Positions 8,343 to 17,414 are shown, counted from the stretch's first letter. The stretch is DNA of 64,000 bases from Kurthia populi (GCF_042686175.1 NZ_JBHUOR010000142.1:1-64000); one strand, 5' to 3'. The notes: generated by a model from the sequence alone, not told the origin. Numbers and translations are program-made.

Positions 8343-9917
8343 TTATTTTGCTTTTAAGTTTTCAACAGAATATACGCGACCTTCGCCGTCTTTAAAGACG
8401 ATATGGTCATCTGTAAATTTCGTTGGCGAGTCAATACCAGCAGCCGCAGCTACACGGAATAACCCTTCACGTAAGTTGATAATATAGTTTGTAACACGGA
8501 ATTTTTTCTCTTCGATGACAAGCCCATTTTGAAGTTTTGGATCTGTCGTTGCGACACCTGCAGGACATTCATTTGAACTACATTTTTGTGCCATAATACA
8601 GCCTACAGAAATCATAAAGCCACGTGCGATATTAATTAAGTCAGCACCAAGCGCAAGCACAACGGCTGCTTTATCGGCCGTAATTAATTTACCAGAGGCG
8701 ATGATTTTCACACGGTCACGCACACCGTATTTATTGAGTGCATCATGTAATAAAACGATTGCTGAGTGAAGTGGTAGACCAACAGAGTCTGCAAGGTCTT
8801 GGAAGGTCGCACCTGTACCACCTTCACCACCATCGATTGTAATAAAGTCTGGACCCTTACCAGTTTCTTTCATATAGCGTGCTAAATCGTCTGCATCCTC
8901 AGGAGCCCCTAAAACGATTTTGATGCCGACTGGTAGGCCAGCTTCAGCGCGCATTTTTTCAATGAAGTTAAATAAAGATTCAAGGTCATGGAACTGGTGG
9001 AAGCGGTTTGGTGAGTTGATCGTTTTACCAACTTCTACACCACGGATTTCAGCGATTTCAGGTGTTACTTTATCACCTTCAACGTGACCGCCACGTGTTT
9101 TCGCACCTTGTGCTAGTTTTAATTCAAATGCTTTTACTTGTGGGATTGCTGCTTTTTCTTTTAATTTTTCAAAGCTAAATTCGCCCTGTGCATCACGATA
9201 GCCGAATAAGCCAGAACCGATTTGTGCGATTAAGTCTGTGCCACCTGCTAAATGGTGAGGAGACACGCCACCTTCACCTGTGTTCATCCAAGAGCCTTCT
9301 GCCATACGAATCCCTTTAGATAGAGCTGTAATCGCGTTTTTACCAAGCGCACCATAACTCATGGCAGATTGACCGACCATTGAGCGTACGCGGAATGGCT
9401 CGCGGCAGTTAGGGCCTAATACGACCGCATCTTCTTCAGGTAATAGCCATGGTTTCACTTTGACTGTTTCTGCATGTTCTTTACGACCAAATAATGTATC
9501 TTGGTCCATAATGTATTTTTGAGATTCAATAACTTTACTATTGTCTACGCGCATTTCATGGACTTGCTTTGTAAACATCGCATTGCGAATGTAGAAGCCC
9601 TTGTCTTCGAAATCGCGTTTTGAGCCGAATGAAATAACGCTGCCTAAATACTTACCTGGTAATACGATGTGAAGGAAATCCTCACGAGAAAATGGCTTCC
9701 CTTTATTATCATCGTCGAATAAGTACTGACGAAGCTCAGGGCCAATTTTTTCAGTTAAATAACGAATGCGTCCTAAAACGGGGAAGTTACGTAAGATTGC
9801 ATGTTGGTTTTGTTTGCGGTCAGTAAGGAAGAAGATTCCAAGTAAAATGACCGGCACTAAGATGACCAATGCGATAATAACAAGCAGTACGATTGCTAAA
9901 ATCGATGTCCAACTCAT
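8343..9917 (-). CDS. FMN-binding glutamate synthase-family protein (YerD-like)
   Basis: About 524 residues. It starts with a membrane helix (about residues 6-32, ILAIVLLVIIALVILVPVIL), followed by a glutamate-synthase FMN/2-oxoglutarate-type barrel. Motifs include SAMSYGALGKNAI, GEGGVSPHH, GGEGGTGATF and a Cys-containing stretch MAQKCSSNECPAGVAT like the Fe-S region of GltB. The glutaminase and FAD/NADPH domains of true glutamate synthase are absent. B. subtilis YerD is the nearest type known to me; its reaction is not established, so only a flavin-dependent oxidoreductase is claimed. ATG 9917 is preferred over an upstream GTG because AAAGGA is spaced eight bases from it. It is convergent with malic enzyme. 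Confidence 0.82.
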   Translation of the reverse strand: MSWTSILAIVLLVIIALVILVPVILLGIFFLTDRKQNQHAILRNFPVLGRIRYLTEKIGPELRQYLFDDDNKGKPFSREDFLHIVLPGKYLGSVISFGSKRDFEDKGFYIRNAMFTKQVHEMRVDNSKVIESQKYIMDQDTLFGRKEHAETVKVKPWLLPEEDAVVLGPNCREPFRVRSMVGQSAMSYGALGKNAITALSKGIRMAEGSWMNTGEGGVSPHHLAGGTDLIAQIGSGLFGYRDAQGEFSFEKLKEKAAIPQVKAFELKLAQGAKTRGGHVEGDKVTPEIAEIRGVEVGKTINSPNRFHQFHDLESLFNFIEKMRAEAGLPVGIKIVLGAPEDADDLARYMKETGKGPDFITIDGGEGGTGATFQDLADSVGLPLHSAIVLLHDALNKYGVRDRVKIIASGKLITADKAAVVLALGADLINIARGFMISVGCIMAQKCSSNECPAGVATTDPKLQNGLVIEEKKFRVTNYIINLREGLFRVAAAAGIDSPTKFTDDHIVFKDGEGRVYSVENLKAK

Positions 9918-10110
9918 ATATGTCACGTCCTTTAATTTATTGTCGAAAATGTGAATTCATATCATAACGGAATCAAATATATCACAATAAGAGATTAATT
10001 CAAGCATTTTAGAATAGACAGAATGTTCGGACGGCGCTTCTTTTGAAAGCGTTTGCAAGAGAATCTAATTAAAGCTGTAATTTTCTAAGCTAACCCAGCT
10101 TTTGCTCAAT

Positions 10111-10141
10111 AAAAAAAGACGAGGAATTTTCCTCGTCTTAA
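10111..10141 (-). terminator. Terminator after brnQ
   Basis: The arms AAGACGAGG and CCTCGTCTT pair around an A/T loop. The run of As at 10110-10117 becomes a U-run in the minus-strand transcript of the upstream carrier gene. Confidence 0.85.
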
Positions 10142-10148
10142 AAAAGTT

Positions 10149-11474
10149 TTAAGCGTGTTTTTTTTCGTTTACGAATAGTGAAATGACATAGCCGATAATT
10201 GCGCCGATGATACCTGGGATTAACCAACCAAGACCCATTTCAAATAATGGCATGCCACTAACGATATTTTCATACCATGCTGGAGCAATTCCTGCAGCAG
10301 CTAAGCCATCGTATAATGACCAGATTGCTGTAAATAGCATACCGAATAAGTAAACGTACTTGCTATCACCGAACCATTTAGATGCTAATGTTAGAAGCAT
10401 TAGGATGATTGCTGGTGGATAGATGAAGAATAATACTGGTAATGAGAACGTAATTAATTGAGCTAAACCGATGTTTGCGATAAATGTAGTGAAGATCGCG
10501 AAAATCCAAACCCATTTTTTATATGATAGTGCAGGGATGATTTTGTTGAAATACTCAGATGCCGCTGTTAATAAACCGATTGATGTTGTTAAACATGCTA
10601 GAACGATTACTGCTGTTAATAGGATATTCCCGAATTGACCGTATAATGCATTTGCAGAGTTTGTAATGATGTCTGAGCCTTGCTCAAATGCACCGATTGT
10701 TTGGAAACTTGAAGAACCAATGTAGCCAAGTGATAAGTACACAAGTGCTAAGCCAATTGCTGCGACGAACGCTGCAAATACCGTTGTTTTGATGACTGTT
10801 GCTTTTTCGGTTACGTTTTTCCCTTTTAATGCTTGGATAATCACGATACCGAAAATTAATGCGGCAAGGAAGTCCATTGTTAAGTAACCTTGTTTGAAGC
10901 CTTCACCGAATGCATTGTCGATATAAGAACCTGTCGCTGTGCCAGGACCATCCATTGGTGTCACGATTGCTTTGATTGCAAGCGCTGCAATGACTAATAG
11001 AAGAATTGGCGTTAAAATTTTACCAACGCGGTCAATTAGCTTGCTTGGATTCAATGCAAAGAATGTAGTTAATAAGAAGAAAATTACCGTAAAGATAGCA
11101 AGTGGCCAAGAAGCGGCTGCTGCTGTCTCTGAAAGGAATGGCTTCACACCTAATTCGTACGATACCGTACCTGTACGAGGTAGGGCGAATAGCGGCCCGA
11201 TTGTTAAGTAAACAACGGCTGTGAAAAAAATACCGAATGCCGGGCTAATTTTACCCGCCATATCTTCAAGTTCGCCGCCTGATTTTGCGACGGTAATAAC
11301 GCCTAGTAATGGAAGCCCTACACCTGTAATTAAAAAGGCAAAGATTGCTACCCAGAAATGTTCACCTGCTTGTTGGCCAAGTTGTGGTGGGAAAATAATA
11401 TTACCTGCACCAAGGAACAAGGCGAACAACATGAACCCTACGGAGATTTTTTCTCCAAATGAAAGTTTTGTCAT
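10149..11474 (-). CDS. brnQ: Branched-chain amino acid transport system II carrier protein
   Basis: 441 residues, very hydrophobic, with about 12 predicted membrane segments, as expected for the LIVCS family (BrnQ/BraB). These are Na+- or H+-coupled permeases for leucine, isoleucine and valine. The N-terminal segment FMLFALFLGAGNIIFPPQLG is the hallmark of the family. The start ATG has an AGAGGAG site. A promoter-like pair and a CodY-like box precede it (separate entries), which fits the well-known CodY control of branched-chain amino acid uptake. It is transcribed alone, with its own terminator. Confidence 0.92.
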   Translation of the reverse strand: MTKLSFGEKISVGFMLFALFLGAGNIIFPPQLGQQAGEHFWVAIFAFLITGVGLPLLGVITVAKSGGELEDMAGKISPAFGIFFTAVVYLTIGPLFALPRTGTVSYELGVKPFLSETAAAASWPLAIFTVIFFLLTTFFALNPSKLIDRVGKILTPILLLVIAALAIKAIVTPMDGPGTATGSYIDNAFGEGFKQGYLTMDFLAALIFGIVIIQALKGKNVTEKATVIKTTVFAAFVAAIGLALVYLSLGYIGSSSFQTIGAFEQGSDIITNSANALYGQFGNILLTAVIVLACLTTSIGLLTAASEYFNKIIPALSYKKWVWIFAIFTTFIANIGLAQLITFSLPVLFFIYPPAIILMLLTLASKWFGDSKYVYLFGMLFTAIWSLYDGLAAAGIAPAWYENIVSGMPLFEMGLGWLIPGIIGAIIGYVISLFVNEKKHA

Positions 11475-11562
11475 ATGTACAACTCCTCTTATGATGCAAT
11501 CTTCGAAATGTTCTGATAAATAAGTCCGAAATTCAAGAAGATTGAAAAACTTAAAAAATTTG

Positions 11563-11577
11563 TTTTGTCTGAAAATT
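11563..11577 (-). promoter_or_regulatory. CodY-like box upstream of brnQ
   Basis: On the minus strand the site reads AATTTTCAGACAAAA. It matches 12 of 15 positions of the CodY motif (AATTTTCWGAAAATT), including the whole left half. It lies about 90 bp upstream of the brnQ start and directly after the candidate -10. The identification rests on the motif match and the gene context. Confidence 0.55.
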
Positions 11578-11578
11578 T

Positions 11579-11607
11579 AGATTAAATTGTAAATAAAATC
11601 ACTTCAA
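11579..11607 (-). promoter_or_regulatory. Candidate sigma-A promoter of brnQ
   Basis: Read on the minus strand: TTGAAG (-35), 17-bp spacer, TAATCT (-10). It sits immediately upstream of the CodY-like box, so bound CodY would overlap the start site. Confidence 0.45.
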
Positions 11608-12076
11608 TATACTAACATGAATAAATGAATAATGAAACGTTAAATTGTGTGATAAATCGAAAAAAGGTGTTAATGACTAAGTTTTATTTCTTTATATAGC
11701 ATATTTAGACATAATTGAGTAAGGCGATTTTACTGTCTTGTGATTTTTACTATCTTAAAAGCCACCTATATATTGCATTTTTAATTTTAAATTGTTGAAA
11801 AGGGGCTTTCCATAAGTCATTCGTTCCAAAAAAAAACGGGTGATTCGTACAAGCTGTAAAAAAAATAAGGACTATTGATAAGTAGACGGAAAATAACCTG
11901 TAGACAGCAACCAAAAGACGTCAAAAACGTTCTCACCTATGTTGACAACATTTTGAGAAGTGTTCTACGGACGTGAATCGTGCTATAATACAAGATGATT
12001 TATGAAAAAATTTGCATAACCTACTATTTAACATAGATAACAATATAAATTTATATAGAAGGAAAGGAGATAAGGC
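11608..12076. other. Intergenic region between brnQ and tagO
   Basis: About 470 bp without a credible open frame. Near its right end is an extended -10 promoter, TGCTATAAT at 11981-11989, without a convincing -35 at 17 bp. A TTGACA at 11942-11947 is too far away to pair with it. A good AAGGAGAT-type ribosome site (12061-12070) leads into tagO. Nothing else was recognised. Confidence 0.55.
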
Positions 12077-13114
12077 ATGTTTTACCTGTCATTGGCGGCG
12101 GCTTTCATCGCATCCATCATTTTCACACCTCTTGTGAAAAAACTGGCCTTCCGAATAGGTGCAGTTGACAAGCCTAATCATCGAAAAGTGCATGCGAAAA
12201 TAATGCCGCGTATAGGTGGTTTAGCTATCTTCTTAGCCTTCCTCGTAGCTGTACTTATTTTAAAACCGACAAATCCAGCGATGATTCCCATTTTAATCGG
12301 TGCGTTTATCATTATTATTACGGGTGTTGTCGATGATATGCTGGAGCTATCTGCAAAGGCGAAATTTTTAGGACAAACAGTAGCGGCAGCAATCGTTATT
12401 TACTTTGGCGGCATTCAGATTGATTTTATTAACTTACCATTCGGCGGTATTTTAGACTTTGGTTACCTGAGTGTGCCACTGACATTGATTTGGATCGTCG
12501 GTATTACAAACGCTATTAATTTAATTGATGGCTTAGACGGTTTAGCAGCAGGGGTATCAACGATTGCACTTGTGACACTGGCAGCAATGGCCTTCGTTAT
12601 GGGCAACACGTTCGTACTCGTTATGGCACTTGTACTGGCGGTAAGCTGTATTGGCTTTTTATTTTACAATTTCAATCCTGCAAAGATTTTCATGGGGGAT
12701 ACAGGCGCATTGTTCCTTGGCTTCATGATTTCGGTGCTCGCATTACTGGGCTTTAAAAACGTGACATTTGTGTCGCTTGTTATTCCCATTGTGATGCTAG
12801 GAGTACCGATTTCGGATACGTTTTTCGCCATCGTACGTCGCTTACTGAATAAACAGCCACCCTTCCAACCAGACAAATCGCATTTGCATCACCGTTTACT
12901 AAGTATCGGCTTTACGCATCGTCAAACCGTTATTATTATTTATGGGATTGCGGCGATGTTTGGTTTAGCAGCGGTCATCTTCTCGATGGCAAAGCTGTGG
13001 GGCGCTATTTTACTTATCCTCGTGCTACTCATTGCACTGGAGATTTTTGTTGAGGTCATTGGCTTAGCTGGCAATCGCTACAAGCCATTATTAAAACTTG
13101 TAAGAAAAAAGTAG
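12077..13114 (+). CDS. tagO: Undecaprenyl-phosphate GlcNAc-1-phosphate transferase
   Basis: 345 residues with about ten or eleven membrane helices. It belongs to the MraY/WecA family, which moves GlcNAc-1-phosphate from UDP-GlcNAc to undecaprenyl phosphate and so starts wall teichoic acid and related polymers at the inner membrane face. Catalytic motifs are visible: GVVDDM (Asp-Asp), NLIDGLDGLA, FNFNPAKIFMGDTGAL (Asp, Mg2+ site) and the His-rich PDKSHLHHRLL loop. The order tagO followed by lytR on the other strand resembles the B. subtilis neighbourhood. In B. subtilis the tua genes lie nearby; they are absent here and an IS remnant occupies the gap. A strong terminator follows. Confidence 0.93.
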   Translation: MFYLSLAAAFIASIIFTPLVKKLAFRIGAVDKPNHRKVHAKIMPRIGGLAIFLAFLVAVLILKPTNPAMIPILIGAFIIIITGVVDDMLELSAKAKFLGQTVAAAIVIYFGGIQIDFINLPFGGILDFGYLSVPLTLIWIVGITNAINLIDGLDGLAAGVSTIALVTLAAMAFVMGNTFVLVMALVLAVSCIGFLFYNFNPAKIFMGDTGALFLGFMISVLALLGFKNVTFVSLVIPIVMLGVPISDTFFAIVRRLLNKQPPFQPDKSHLHHRLLSIGFTHRQTVIIIYGIAAMFGLAAVIFSMAKLWGAILLILVLLIALEIFVEVIGLAGNRYKPLLKLVRKK

Positions 13115-13117
13115 AGA

Positions 13118-13158
13118 AGAAGGATGACGAAGAATAAATTCGTCATCCTTCTTTTTTT
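13118..13158 (+). terminator. Terminator of tagO
   Basis: A 14-bp perfect stem (AGAAGGATGACGAA/TTCGTCATCCTTCT) with a seven-base loop and seven following Ts starts a few bases after the tagO stop. Confidence 0.92.
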
Positions 13159-13745
13159 CGTTCATTTGAAATCGCCCATAACCTCAAGGAGCGTCTTTTG
13201 GCTACAACATATTTTAAAATATGTGCCAAAGCAGGCGTATTTATATAGGATAAAATCATTGTTTATCACGCATCTTGCATAAAGCTGTCAACGAAAATTT
13301 TTATTTACGATTTTTTAGCAGATTCCTAGCATGATTCAGAAAGAAAGGGGGCCTGTTTTTGCCCGAAAACGACAAAAACAGGTCTATTTTGACGCACTGC
13401 GGGGTAATTTTAGCAGTGAATGATTAGTGGAATGAGAAAAAGCTGTCATTTATTTTCATCATTAGAAAATGCGCCATTTCACAGATCTATTGCAAGCTGC
13501 AGCCTTCGAATAAAGCCTGAAATTATCTAAAACGGACCCCGAAAACAACTGAAACAGGGCGAAAATCGAGCGCTACGGGGTGATTTTTGCCGATATTTTC
13601 AAAAAGATTGTGCAAAGTTATCATAACTATCGCCACTCGATGCGTAATTATTTGATTGAATGCAAGCTTTGCGCAAATAGTTAGCCTTTTTCTAGCCCTA
13701 TTCACTTACAGATGACGCTTATTGAAAAATATGTCGTATGTAAAA
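13159..13745. repeat. Gene-free stretch with two diverged copies of a ~55-bp repeat
   Basis: About 590 bp without a plausible gene. Two direct, imperfect copies are visible at about 13362-13415 and 13539-13592. They share CCCGAAAAC, AAACAGG, CGGGGT and ATTTT in the same order, about 178 bp apart. The first copy lies in a perfect hairpin (CCTGTTTTT at 13352-13360 with AAAAACAGG at 13374-13382). The second contains GGCGAAAATC/GATTTTTGCC arms. Origin unknown; degenerate intergenic repeats are the simplest reading. Confidence 0.4.
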
Positions 13746-14092
13746 GACGCTTTCTGAGGAAATCACGAAATTGCGAAGCCGTGTTGAAAAAAACGTATTC
13801 ATACGAAATAAAAATGAAAGTCATTTGAGATGAAGTTAGCTAGTGTACTAGTGAATCAAATGATGAAGACATGTGGGGTTAAAAATAATACGCAAATTTA
13901 TCCATGGATGAAATGGTATCAAGACTGAGAGAGGAAGCGTTCTACGCCAGTCTAAAGTGCGAACCGTTCAAGCATACATCAACTACGATAATCATACGTG
14001 GATTTTGGCAAAATTAAACCACCTTTCTCCAGGTGAATATCGGAAAAAGGTGGTTTAATAAGAATTTGACGGTGATTCCTAGGAAAGCGTCC
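13746..14092 (+). mobile_element. Internally deleted, decayed IS3-family element
   Basis: Ends: GACGCTTTC...AGGAA..TCAC at 13746-13772 recurs as an imperfect inverted repeat at 14063-14092. Between them are two transposase fragments. At 13851-13928 the frame reads a piece of the OrfA helix-turn-helix region (MMKTCGVKNNTQIYPWMKWY) and then hits a stop. At about 13939-14058 another frame reads the OrfB C-terminus (VQAYINYDNHTWILAKLNHL then SPGEYRKK), which resembles the usual YIxYYNxxRIxxKLxxLSPxEYR ending of IS3/IS150-group transposases. Roughly 1 kb between the two parts is missing, including the DDE residues, so the element is dead. No target-site duplication was confirmed. Confidence 0.7.
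13966..14058 (+). pseudogene. Remnant of IS3-family transposase OrfB, C-terminus
   Basis: Only the last 30 or so codons of the integrase-like transposase remain, ending at TAA 14056-14058. The DDE catalytic domain is gone. The Y-x-x-H spacing and the SPGEYR ending are what identify it. The last part is also a 15-bp hairpin with one mismatch (14016-14056), which could act as a weak terminator for the converging LCP gene on the minus strand. Confidence 0.65.
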
Positions 14093-14131
14093 GTCCAATT
14101 CAGATGAAAGATAGTATCTTTTTGTTTAGCG

Positions 14132-15307
14132 TTAATTACCAGAGCCAGAGCTATTATAGTTGCTTTGGAATCCAGTATTTTGTTTAGTTGTAGGCTCTTC
14201 TATTACTTCTTCATCTTCTGAAAGATTAAGCTTTGTATCTATCGTTAAGCCTAAATGCTTTTGTAATGTTTGACGTGTTTCGAGCAAGCTATCATCTTGT
14301 AGTAGATAGTAATAAATGCCGCTCGACATATCATCACTGCCTTTGAGTGATAGGGAATCGATGTCTGGCATGCCGTTTTGTAGGTATGCGAATAATGATT
14401 TCATTTCATCAAATGTCATATCTGTTTGCATATTATTGCCGACAGCTGCTAATACTTTATCGTATTTTGTAAATGATGTGACAGATGTTGCTTTTGACGC
14501 AATAGCTTCTAAAATCATTTGCTGACGCTTGCCGCGCTCGACATCGCTATCTTGGTGACGGGTACGTGCAAGTGCTAAAGCTTCGCGGCCATTCACTTCT
14601 TGTGTACCTGGCATTAAGTGAACTGTGCGCTTATCGTTTTCGTCGAGCTCATTAATTTCATAAGGGACATCGACTGTCACGCCACCAAGTGCATCAACGA
14701 TTTCAATGAAGGCATCAAAGTTTACACGGAAATAGTAGTCAATCGGCACATTCAGTAGGCCTTCAACGGTTTCACGTGTTGCATCAATGCCACCGTATGC
14801 ATGGGCATGTGTGATTTTATCTTTGTAACCAACAGTTGGAATGTACACGTAAGAATCACGCGGAATACTTACTAGTTTGATAGATTTATCTTTATTATTC
14901 AGTGTTGCGACAAGGAGAGCATCTGAGCGTGAGTTGCCTTCGCCTTGGCTGCGTTTTTCACTATCGTCAATGCCGACGATCATGATGGAAATATTGTCTG
15001 TTAGTGGCTGAACGCTTTCATCACGTAACTCCGATTTTGTACGAGAATTCTCGACGTACGCATTCTCAGCAGCTTTTTTACCTGAATGAAATAAGTAGTA
15101 AATATAGCCGCCGCCAAATGCCAACAGTAAAATTAAGACAACAAGCAAGATTTTCCAAAGACAGCCACCTGATTCTTTCTCTTTCTTCTTTTTTTTACGC
15201 TCTTGGCTTTTCGTTGTGCGAGATTTCGCATGCGATTTTGCCTTTGGTGTAGAAGTAGATGAGCTGCTTGGGGCTTGTTGTCTAGTACCTTTCTTCTTCT
15301 CTGGCAT
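14132..15307 (-). CDS. LytR-CpsA-Psr (LCP) family wall-polymer ligase
   Basis: 391 residues. A long, highly basic Ser/Lys/Arg-rich cytoplasmic tail (about 1-48) is followed by one membrane helix (about 50-72) and an extracellular LCP domain (about 105-290). LCP motifs seen: SRSDALLVATL, SIPRDSYVYIP, KITHAHAYGG and ALARTRHQDSDVERGKRQQ, the conserved Arg/Asp cluster that binds the polyprenyl-pyrophosphate head. LCP proteins transfer teichoic acid or other polymers from undecaprenyl carriers to peptidoglycan. The place between tagO and yvyE matches B. subtilis lytR/tagU, supporting a teichoic acid role. The tail ends in a low-complexity Glu/Thr/Asn/Ser stretch. Paralogues are common, so the exact member is not fixed by sequence alone. 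Confidence 0.9.
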   Translation of the reverse strand: MPEKKKGTRQQAPSSSSTSTPKAKSHAKSRTTKSQERKKKKKEKESGGCLWKILLVVLILLLAFGGGYIYYLFHSGKKAAENAYVENSRTKSELRDESVQPLTDNISIMIVGIDDSEKRSQGEGNSRSDALLVATLNNKDKSIKLVSIPRDSYVYIPTVGYKDKITHAHAYGGIDATRETVEGLLNVPIDYYFRVNFDAFIEIVDALGGVTVDVPYEINELDENDKRTVHLMPGTQEVNGREALALARTRHQDSDVERGKRQQMILEAIASKATSVTSFTKYDKVLAAVGNNMQTDMTFDEMKSLFAYLQNGMPDIDSLSLKGSDDMSSGIYYYLLQDDSLLETRQTLQKHLGLTIDTKLNLSEDEEVIEEPTTKQNTGFQSNYNSSGSGN

Positions 15308-15413
15308 ATAGTCAAGCTCCTTTGTAAGGGGAAATGGTTGAAAATTCTAAAAATATTCGTATTATACAACGCATATTATTATACTATGCAATAAGAAATC
15401 CGTAAAACGAATT

Positions 15414-16049
15414 TTAAGTCCGGTCAAACTCTAAAAATATGGACTTTACATAATCGATTTGCGTTTGTCCATTCGAAAGGTCGGTCATCCAAGACTGGAA
15501 AAGCTCGTCCTGTTCTTTAGGAACAAGTACCGTCAGTTCGACGTTTTCAGCATAATCAATGTGGTCTAGTATATAGGTAGAATTGCGAAGTTCATTTTCT
15601 AACTTTCCGAGCAATGTGTAATCAGCAATTACTTTTAGCTCATGGTGTAATTTACGTTCTACAACACCGGAGGCATCAATACCTACAGTTGTTGCTTTTC
15701 CGTATGCGCGCACTAATCCACCTGCGCCAAGTTTAATACCCCCAAAGTAACGGGTAACAACTACTACAATATCTTTTAAGTGCTGTTTCTTTAAAACTTC
15801 AAGCATTGGGACACCAGCTGTACCACTTGGCTCACCGTCGTCGCTTGCTTTTTGGATTTGGTCATGCTCGCCGATTAGGTAGGCAGAGCAGTTGTGATTG
15901 GCGCTACGATGCTCTTTTTTAATACGCTCAATAAATGCTTGCGCTTGTTCTTCTGTTTCCACACGAGCACAGTGGGCAATGAAACGTGATTTTGAAATGA
16001 TGATTTCGTCGCTTGCAGAGGATTTTAATGTTAGGTAATTTTCTCTCAT
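15414..16049 (-). CDS. yvyE: YigZ/IMPACT family protein (YvyE)
   Basis: 211 residues, full length for the family. The N-terminal UPF0029/IMPACT domain has the conserved SKSRFIAHC and DDGEPSGTAGVPMLEVL motifs and the YFGGIKLGAGGLVRAYG block. A small ferredoxin-like C-terminal domain follows. In B. subtilis the gene yvyE sits next to degS in the same divergent arrangement seen here. The biochemical role is unsettled; eukaryotic IMPACT relatives affect translation control, and an RNA- or ribosome-related function is only an analogy. ATG start with a GGAGA site. Confidence 0.9.
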   Translation of the reverse strand: MRENYLTLKSSASDEIIISKSRFIAHCARVETEEQAQAFIERIKKEHRSANHNCSAYLIGEHDQIQKASDDGEPSGTAGVPMLEVLKKQHLKDIVVVVTRYFGGIKLGAGGLVRAYGKATTVGIDASGVVERKLHHELKVIADYTLLGKLENELRNSTYILDHIDYAENVELTVLVPKEQDELFQSWMTDLSNGQTQIDYVKSIFLEFDRT

Positions 16050-16134
16050 TTGATTCTCCTAGTAGAAATTTAATGTAAATGATACAATTGTCATCTTTTT
16101 AACGCAGGATTTTTATGTGCTTATATCACAATAA

Positions 16135-16143
16135 TGGTATAAT
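16135..16143 (+). promoter_or_regulatory. Extended -10 promoter of degSU
   Basis: TGGTATAAT is a perfect extended -10 element, 86 bp upstream of the degS start. No strong -35 stands 17 bp before it, as is usual for extended -10 promoters. Confidence 0.6.
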
Positions 16144-16228
16144 TATTGTAAAGAATTTTAGATTTTTGATGTCAGTACTACAAAATACATGCTATTCTAT
16201 AAAGTATGCATTGTGAGGAGTATTTAGT

Positions 16229-17380
16229 ATGGTTAAAGGAAATAAGATTGACATTCAAGTATTAGATAAGATTTTCAATAGTATGGTCGAAACGATTGAT
16301 TCGTCAAAGAACGATATTTTTACGATCAGCGAGCAATCACGTCAATCTTTTGAAGAAATGAAATTAGAGCTCGGTATTGTACGTACCAAATTGCAGGACA
16401 TTATACAAGAAAATGATATGCTAGAAGTTCAGGTAAAGCAAGCTAGAGCTAGACTTGCGGAAGTTTCTCAAAACTTCCGTATTTATTCTGAGAAACAGGT
16501 GCACCAAGCGTATAATGCAGCAAATACATTTCAAATTCGTCAGTCTGTTATTCAATCAGAAGAAAAATTGTTACGCGGACGCCGGGATGACTTAGAAAGA
16601 AATATGCGAGGCTTACTTGATACAATTGAAAAAGCCGACCAGCTTGTAAACCAAGTCAATGTAGTACTGAACTACTTAAGCGAGGATTTAAAAGATGTTG
16701 GTCCTGCTCTTAAGAATGCAAAAATGAAAGAGGATTTTGCGATTCGAGTAATCGAGGCGCAAGAGGAAGAGCGCAAGCGTATTTCGCGTGAGGTACATGA
16801 TGGACCGGCGCAAATGCTTGCGAATGTGTTACTTCGCACAGATTTAATCACACGTTCATATGATGAAAAAGGCGTAGAACGTGCGATTCAAGAACTACGT
16901 GATTTAAAAGGGATGGTGCGCGATACGCTACATGAGGTTCGTCGCATTATTTATGACTTACGCCCAATGGCACTAGACGATTTAGGAATTGTGCCGACGC
17001 TGAAGAAATATTTAAATTCCGTGCAAGATTATAATAAAGGAACGTATATTGAATTTAGCTCACGTGGTGAAGATCGCCGTATGCCAATGAATTATGAAAC
17101 AGCCATTTTTAGACTTGTACAAGAAAGCGTGAATAACGCCATTAAACATGGCTCTGCAAAAGAAATTCGTGTGAACTTTGAATGGCTTAAAGAAAATGTT
17201 AATATTTCTATAAAGGATAATGGTACAGGGTTTGATATGGCGCTAACGAAACAAAATTCATTCGGTATCGTTGGAATGAAAGAGCGCATAGATTTATTAG
17301 ATGGTACTATAGATATACAGTCCGAAATCGGACAAGGTACGAGAATTATGTTTATAATCCCCATAAAAAAGGAAACATAA
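16229..17380 (+). CDS. degS: Cytoplasmic sensor histidine kinase DegS
   Basis: 383 residues and no membrane segment, so it is a cytoplasmic kinase like B. subtilis DegS. Residues 1-170 form the coiled-coil DegS sensor region. The HisKA_3 dimerisation domain follows with the phospho-acceptor His190 in SREVHDGPAQ, then a HATPase domain with the N box (ESVNNAIKHG) and G box (IKDNGTGFDM, NSFGIVGMKERI). It phosphorylates DegU, and the pair governs degradative enzymes, competence, motility and biofilm choices. degU begins 34 bp downstream, forming an operon. The start ATG has a GTGAGGAG site. The gene lies directly upstream of competence and flagellar genes, which it is expected to control. Confidence 0.95.
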   Translation: MVKGNKIDIQVLDKIFNSMVETIDSSKNDIFTISEQSRQSFEEMKLELGIVRTKLQDIIQENDMLEVQVKQARARLAEVSQNFRIYSEKQVHQAYNAANTFQIRQSVIQSEEKLLRGRRDDLERNMRGLLDTIEKADQLVNQVNVVLNYLSEDLKDVGPALKNAKMKEDFAIRVIEAQEEERKRISREVHDGPAQMLANVLLRTDLITRSYDEKGVERAIQELRDLKGMVRDTLHEVRRIIYDLRPMALDDLGIVPTLKKYLNSVQDYNKGTYIEFSSRGEDRRMPMNYETAIFRLVQESVNNAIKHGSAKEIRVNFEWLKENVNISIKDNGTGFDMALTKQNSFGIVGMKERIDLLDGTIDIQSEIGQGTRIMFIIPIKKET

Positions 17381-17414
17381 CCTTTTGTAGAGGTACTTGA
17401 GGAGGAAATTTATT

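Noticed and set aside
11475..11700. T-box or other riboswitch leader before brnQ
   Set aside because: No T-box sequence, specifier hairpin or leader terminator is visible between the candidate promoter and the start codon.
11942..11989. TTGACA at 11942 with TATAAT at 11984 as one promoter before tagO
   Set aside because: The spacer would be 36 bp; only the extended -10 element is kept.
13523..13705. 60-codon open frame on the minus strand between tagO and the LCP gene
   Set aside because: It runs across one of the degenerate intergenic repeats, has no ribosome site and resembles no family.
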